7,880 nt of DNA. Source: Puniceispirillum sp965657105 (GTDB taxonomy: Bacteria; Pseudomonadota; Alphaproteobacteria; Puniceispirillales; Puniceispirillaceae). Under the pieces are notes generated by a model that did no database searches, was not told where the DNA came from, and saw only the letters and a list, made by a program, of their open reading frames with translations. Shown here in pieces: positions 5,029 to 7,880 of the stretch (position 1 is the first letter of the stretch; every line of letters begins with the position of its first letter). The DNA lies in the NCBI RefSeq assembly GCF_965657105.1, contig NZ_CBFHNB010000075.1:1-7880 (forward strand), read 5' to 3'. The position numbers were made by a program, and so were the translations under genes.

Positions 5029-6244
5029 CACCTTCTCGCAGATCGTTATTGCGGTTGTTAATCACGCCCAGCTGCACTATTTCGCTGGCATTAATGGCGG
5101 GTCTTGATGCTGTATAGGATGGCACGCGCGGCGTTGCCGCCGAGGTGATATGCTGGCCAGCAAGGCCATGATCGCTAAGCGCTTTGAACATAAAATCAGC
5201 CGTGCGCGTCTGGCGTGGATCACCGCCAGCCAGATAGATAATACGGTCATTGGTTTTAGACGCCGCCTTCAGTTTGCCAAGTAATGATGTCATCGACATA
5301 TTGTCTTTGTGCTGACCGCCTTTTGGCTGATCTTGGGCATTGTGAACAATCTGGCAGAATGTCAGTTTGGCCTCGCGCCGGGCTAGATCAAGCACCTCGT
5401 CCGACACCAGGTGGTCGTAAAAAATACTATCGGCATGACGGATAGCCTCTGCCGCGTCTAGTGACAACAGTCCCTTGGCGCCTGCACCTGCATCAACAAT
5501 TTGTATCTGCGCCCTTTCGGCATGTGTCCGGTATTGTGATGGGTCGTGTGATGGCGAAACATTGCCTAGCATGTGCAAGATGGCATTATCAGCCACCGTC
5601 TCTTTGCCTGCCAAGACATATTGGGCAATCTGTCCCTTTAGAATCTGATGTTGCAAGCCGCGACGCATGGCATGCGGAAAATGTTTAATCCGGTCACGAA
5701 GCCGAAACAGATAATGCGCCAACCTGCCTGTTGCTGGTGCTAGCATATCTTCGATTCGTGCCCGGATATGCTGTGCCAGAACTGGTGCCAGCCCCGAAGT
5801 GGAAATAGCCACAATGACAGGTGAACGATCAACAATCGAACCCAGAAAAAAACTACATAGGGAAATGGTGTCCGGCACATTCACCGGCACCCCAAGCGAT
5901 CGTGCATGCTTGGCAAGTGCCTTATTTCGCGCTGGATCACCGGTCTCAATTATCACCAAAGGCCGACCAGCCAGCATCGAAAGCACCGCATCATCATACG
6001 CTGTCACGCCAGCAATCATATTTATCTGAGCTGATATCTGATCTGATATGTGATCTGGGCTGGCCAAAGTTTTGACCGAAGATGCCGCCGAAGATGCCGC
6101 CGAAGATGGCGTAATTGAAACAACATCAATAATGGGTGCCATTTTCGACAGTAGCCGTATTTTGGACACCAGCACATCGCGATCGCCAATCACCAAAGGC
6201 GGAACAGTTTGTACATCAATAAAGATTGGAAAATATGATGCCAT
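5024..6244 (-). CDS. cysG: Siroheme synthase CysG with a truncated, degenerate methyltransferase domain
   Basis: It is related to trifunctional CysG, which methylates uroporphyrinogen III to precorrin-2, oxidises it to sirohydrochlorin and inserts iron. Residues 1-215 align with the dehydrogenase/ferrochelatase part: YFPIFID at the start, VNVPD with Asp125 matching catalytic Asp104 of the enteric enzyme, IVDRSPVIVAISTSG at 137-151, then the dimerisation helices. The glycine-rich NAD loop (normally VGGGEVA) reads IGDRDVL at 19-25. A low-complexity stretch at about 46-74 lengthens this domain. Residues 247-385 resemble the methyltransferase: DAGAGAKGLL replaces GAGPGD, YDHLVSDEVLDLARRE is well kept, AGGDP survives without the following FGRGGEE. 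The last 120-130 residues of a normal domain are absent. Total is 406 residues against about 457 in E. coli. First gene of the operon, with GGAAG before its ATG. Methyltransferase activity is doubtful. Confidence 0.88.
   Translation of the reverse strand: MASYFPIFIDVQTVPPLVIGDRDVLVSKIRLLSKMAPIIDVVSITPSSAASSAASSVKTLASPDHISDQISAQINMIAGVTAYDDAVLSMLAGRPLVIIETGDPARNKALAKHARSLGVPVNVPDTISLCSFFLGSIVDRSPVIVAISTSGLAPVLAQHIRARIEDMLAPATGRLAHYLFRLRDRIKHFPHAMRRGLQHQILKGQIAQYVLAGKETVADNAILHMLGNVSPSHDPSQYRTHAERAQIQIVDAGAGAKGLLSLDAAEAIRHADSIFYDHLVSDEVLDLARREAKLTFCQIVHNAQDQPKGGQHKDNMSMTSLLGKLKAASKTNDRIIYLAGGDPRQTRTADFMFKALSDHGLAGQHITSAATPRVPSYTASRPAINASEIVQLGVINNRNNDLREGA
6023..6058 (-). repeat. Three 12-bp tandem repeats inside cysG (PDHI-SDQI-SAQI)
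   Basis: On the plus strand the units are TATCTGAGCTGA, TATCTGATCTGA and TATGTGATCTGG. Neighbouring units agree at 11/12 and 10/12 positions. They are exactly in register with codons 63-74 of CysG and give three four-residue copies of the pattern x-D/A-H/Q-I. They lie 16 bases from a second, unrelated 12-bp triplet. Confidence 0.85.
6075..6110 (-). repeat. Three 12-bp tandem repeats inside cysG (Ser-Ser-Ala-Ala)
   Basis: Plus-strand units are ACCGAAGATGCC, GCCGAAGATGCC and GCCGAAGATGGC, each one base from the middle copy. They encode the SSAASSAASS run near residues 47-56 of CysG, a flexible low-complexity segment. The 12-base period preserves the frame. Confidence 0.88.
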
Positions 6245-6264
6245 TGTTCAGCTTCCATAGCTTT

Positions 6265-6282
6265 ACTGTCTATATAGACAGT
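6265..6282 (-). promoter_or_regulatory. Perfect 18-bp palindrome upstream of cysG, probable operator
   Basis: ACTGTCTATATAGACAGT is identical to its own reverse complement over all 18 bases. It ends 20 bases upstream of the cysG start codon, and its TATATA core could form part of a -10 element. This placement is what a repressor site for the siroheme/sulfite-reductase operon would have. The cognate regulator is not in the window and I cannot assign a family. ctaA, transcribed the other way, begins about 250 bases off and is a less likely target. Confidence 0.6.
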
Positions 6283-6465
6283 TTCATATCGTCATAATTA
6301 GTAAATTTTTGTGGTATTTAAATAAAATAACGCGCTGAAAAAAATATAATTTCTTATTATTAGATTCAGTGGTATTTTTTTTTAAATATTGGATTGTGAT
6401 TGAAATATGGACGGTGCTCCAAACACCCCTGCGGCAATGCGACCATTTAATCTGGCCGCACGGGA
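6283..6465. other. A+T-rich divergent intergenic region, no gene seen
   Basis: This lies between the divergent cysG and ctaA genes. It is very A+T-rich up to about 6410, with a run of nine Ts near 6373-6381. The reading frame of ctaA is open through part of it from a GTG at 6369, but the predicted sequence there (VFFFKYWIVIEIW) is low-complexity and not family-like. An inverted repeat TGCGGC/GCCGCA (6430-6435 and 6455-6460, 19-base loop) sits just upstream of the proposed ctaA promoter element. No RNA gene or riboswitch was recognised. Confidence 0.5.
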
Positions 6466-6474
6466 TGCTATATA
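6466..6474 (+). promoter_or_regulatory. Candidate extended -10 element for ctaA
   Basis: TGCTATATA fits an extended -10 (TGn followed by a TATAAT-like hexamer). It contains CTATAT, which resembles -10 elements in alphaproteobacteria. No good -35 lies at 17 bases, as is common for extended -10 promoters. A start near 6480 would leave about 54 bases before the proposed ctaA GTG and only about 12 before the small leader frame at 6493. The call rests on motif resemblance alone. Confidence 0.35.
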
Positions 6475-6492
6475 CTTCACCTAGAGGGAATT

Positions 6493-6534
6493 ATGTGGCG
6501 GCTAAAGGTTGCTGTCATGTCTGGAGTAAAGTAG
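6493..6534 (+). CDS. Possible 13-codon leader peptide coupled to ctaA
   Basis: An ATG at 6493 is preceded by GAGGG (6484-6488) at a good distance. It opens MWRLKVAVMSGVK and ends at a TAG at 6532-6534. The final G of the stop is the first base of the proposed ctaA start codon GTG (TAGTG overlap). A stop-start overlap of this kind usually indicates translational coupling. The peptide has no run of a single amino acid or obvious arrest motif, so I propose coupling and not attenuation. It could be a chance frame. Confidence 0.3.
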   Translation: MWRLKVAVMSGVK

Positions 6535-7577
6535 TGACCACAAATCTGTCTTCATTCTGGTCGGCACATGCCACCCAAAAATCCCAGAATATTGTTGCAT
6601 TATGGCTTTTGCTTATGGCTGGGCTGGTTGCGATCATGGTGGTGATTGGCGGCATTACGCGTTTGACCGGCAGCGGCCTGTCGATGGTTGAATGGCGGCC
6701 ACTGATGGGTACATTGCCGCCGCTCAGCGAGGCTGAATGGAATCGTGTTTATGCGCTTTACAAACAATCGCCCGAATATGACAAGATTAATTTTGGCCTT
6801 GATATGGCAGGCTTCAAACACATTTTCTTTTGGGAATATTTTCACCGTTTATGGGGACGTTTGCTGGGCATAGCCTTTGCCCTGCCACTGCTATGGTTTG
6901 CGGTAAAACAGATGATACCTGCTGGCTATGGTCGCCGCTTGCTTATATTATTGGTGCTTGGCGGGTCGCAAGGCGTGATTGGCTGGTGGATGGTTAAATC
7001 TGGCCTGTCACAAGATGCCACCGTATCGCAATATCGGCTCGCCACGCATCTGGGTATGGCTTTGCTTATTTTCAGTTTGCTGATCTGGGTCGCGCTTGAT
7101 CTGCGCGATGGCCAGTCGCAACGGCCATCGGGTCATGGGCTGGGCAGTTTGATTATGGTTGCCGTTACTATCCTTGCTGGAGCGTTGGTCGCTGGTATGG
7201 ATGCTGGCCTGCTGTATAACGAATATCCGCTTATGGGCGACGGGTTGGTGCCAGTCGAATATGGTGACGAAGGCTGGCGTGATGCTTTTGAAAATCCGGC
7301 ATCGGCGCAGTTCCATCATCGCTGGCTTGCGGCATTGACTTTTGTTGCCGTATTGGCATTGGCCCTGCGCATGCACGTCATACCCGGATTTCGGCTTCGG
7401 GCTTATATGGTGCTAGCCGCCATCAGCGCCCAATTTATCATTGGTATTTTCACCTTGCTCAATGGTGTGCCAGTATGGCTAGGCGGACTTCATCAAGCTG
7501 GTGCCGTGGCCTTGCTTGCCAGCGTTCTGTGGCTATTGCATGGCACCAGCAAGACCGAAGCCGTGCAAAATATTTAA
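6534..7577 (+). CDS. ctaA: Heme A synthase (CtaA/COX15 family)
   Basis: This integral membrane enzyme oxidises the C8 methyl of heme O to the formyl group of heme A, needed by aa3-type cytochrome oxidase. Numbered from the GTG at 6534 (347 residues), the first membrane helix covers about 20-40. It is followed by GGITRLTGSGLSMVEWRP, a family signature. Candidate heme-ligand histidines are in HIFFWEYFHR (His96, His104, with Glu101), ATHLG (His172), QFHHRW (His262) and GGLHQAG (His320), in two pseudo-repeated four-helix halves. The frame is open back to a GTG at 6369. I prefer 6534 because GGAG lies 7 bases upstream and the preceding 55 residues are not family-like; ATG 6465 is an alternative but overlaps the candidate -10. 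The gene is divergent from cysG and converges on aspS with 13 bases between stops. Confidence 0.95.
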   Translation: MTTNLSSFWSAHATQKSQNIVALWLLLMAGLVAIMVVIGGITRLTGSGLSMVEWRPLMGTLPPLSEAEWNRVYALYKQSPEYDKINFGLDMAGFKHIFFWEYFHRLWGRLLGIAFALPLLWFAVKQMIPAGYGRRLLILLVLGGSQGVIGWWMVKSGLSQDATVSQYRLATHLGMALLIFSLLIWVALDLRDGQSQRPSGHGLGSLIMVAVTILAGALVAGMDAGLLYNEYPLMGDGLVPVEYGDEGWRDAFENPASAQFHHRWLAALTFVAVLALALRMHVIPGFRLRAYMVLAAISAQFIIGIFTLLNGVPVWLGGLHQAGAVALLASVLWLLHGTSKTEAVQNI

Positions 7578-7603
7578 CCTGATTTTATATTTAGCCTGAT
7601 TTT
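7570..7603. repeat. 17-bp tandem duplication across the ctaA and aspS stop codons
   Basis: ATATTTAACCTGATTTT (7570-7586) is followed immediately by ATATTTAGCCTGATTTT (7587-7603), identical at 16 of 17 positions. The first copy carries the ctaA stop (TAA, 7575-7577). The second carries the aspS stop on the other strand (7591-7593). The duplication forms essentially the whole intergenic gap between the convergent genes. Confidence 0.88.
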
Positions 7604-7880
7604 TTGGGCACCGGCGCACGGCGGATATGCAGCTCGTTTAGCGCCGTATCGTCAACCTCGGATGGTGCCGCCATCATCAGATCCTCGGCCTTACCATTCA
7701 TCGGGAACAGGATAACCTCGCGGATATTCGGCTCGTCGGCAATGAGCATCACCATCCGGTCGATACCTGGGGCGATACCACCATGCGGCGGCGCGCCAAA
7801 CCGAAAGGCATTAATCATGGCGGGAAACTTGTCATCGACAACGCTGTTGTCATAACCGGCAATTTCAAAGGCTTTATACA
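7591..7880 (-). CDS. aspS: Aspartyl-tRNA synthetase, C-terminal end (partial)
   Basis: This is the class II synthetase that attaches aspartate to tRNA in the cytoplasm. Only the last 95 residues are in the window; the gene continues past the right edge. The visible part includes YKAFEIAGY, then FRFGAPPHGGIAPGIDRMVM. This is class II motif 3, whose arginine contacts ATP. After it come ADEPNIREVILFPMN, MMAAPSEVDD and the C-terminal ELHIRRAPVPKKSG. All are diagnostic of bacterial AspS. It ends with TAA (7593-7591), 13 bases from the convergent ctaA stop. Alphaproteobacterial AspS enzymes are often non-discriminating (also charging tRNA-Asn), but that cannot be judged from this fragment. Confidence 0.96.
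   Translation of the reverse strand, partial: YKAFEIAGYDNSVVDDKFPAMINAFRFGAPPHGGIAPGIDRMVMLIADEPNIREVILFPMNGKAEDLMMAAPSEVDDTALNELHIRRAPVPKKSG

Noticed and set aside
5024..5200. A frameshift explanation for the short CysG, with the rest of the methyltransferase in another frame downstream
   Set aside because: The sequence right after the stop is the DUF2849 gene in good coding shape, and no SUMT C-terminal motifs appear in any frame there.
6369..6533. Upstream extension of ctaA from the GTG at 6369
   Set aside because: It starts in a T-run, has no ribosome binding site, and encodes a sequence unlike CtaA N-termini. A GTG with GGAG upstream at 6534 fits the family length better.

Overview
The window looks like a scaffold from an alphaproteobacterium of intermediate base composition, probably a marine lineage of the SAR116/Puniceispirillum kind. 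This is inferred from a sulfite-reductase operon in the alphaproteobacterial order cysG - DUF2849 - cysI - DUF934, a groESL operon under a CIRCE operator, and a CtaA/COX15-type heme A synthase beside aspS. The lineage is an inference, because no search was possible. A run of ten Ns at 253-262 marks a scaffold join.

Layout. Bases 1-222 hold the 3' end of an unrecognised plus-strand gene. Around the gap lie a possible 5' gene fragment on the minus strand (263-335) and one arm of a terminator hairpin. Bases 405-2547 are the groESL operon on the minus strand: promoter, CIRCE, groES, groEL and a strong intrinsic terminator. Bases 2588-6244 are a tightly packed minus-strand operon for siroheme synthesis and sulfite reduction (cysG, DUF2849 gene, cysI, DUF934 gene), with overlaps or 1-nt spacing throughout. 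A perfect 18-bp palindrome lies just upstream of cysG. ctaA runs divergently on the plus strand (start proposed at 6534) and converges on the 3' end of aspS at the right edge.

How the genes work together. CysI reduces sulfite to sulfide and needs siroheme and a 4Fe-4S cluster; CysG belongs to the family that makes siroheme. The two DUF genes travel with CysI in alphaproteobacteria but have no established activity. GroES/GroEL form the heat-shock chaperonin. CtaA converts heme O to heme A for cytochrome oxidase. AspS charges tRNA with aspartate.

The most notable observation is that CysG is abnormal. Its C-terminal uroporphyrinogen methyltransferase domain is truncated to a remnant and has lost key motifs. 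Its N-terminal dinucleotide-binding glycine loop is broken. Two triplets of 12-bp repeats sit in a low-complexity insertion. Short tandem duplications also occur at the start of the DUF2849 gene and across the convergent ctaA/aspS stop codons. No CRISPR, transposon, tRNA, rRNA or phage element was seen.
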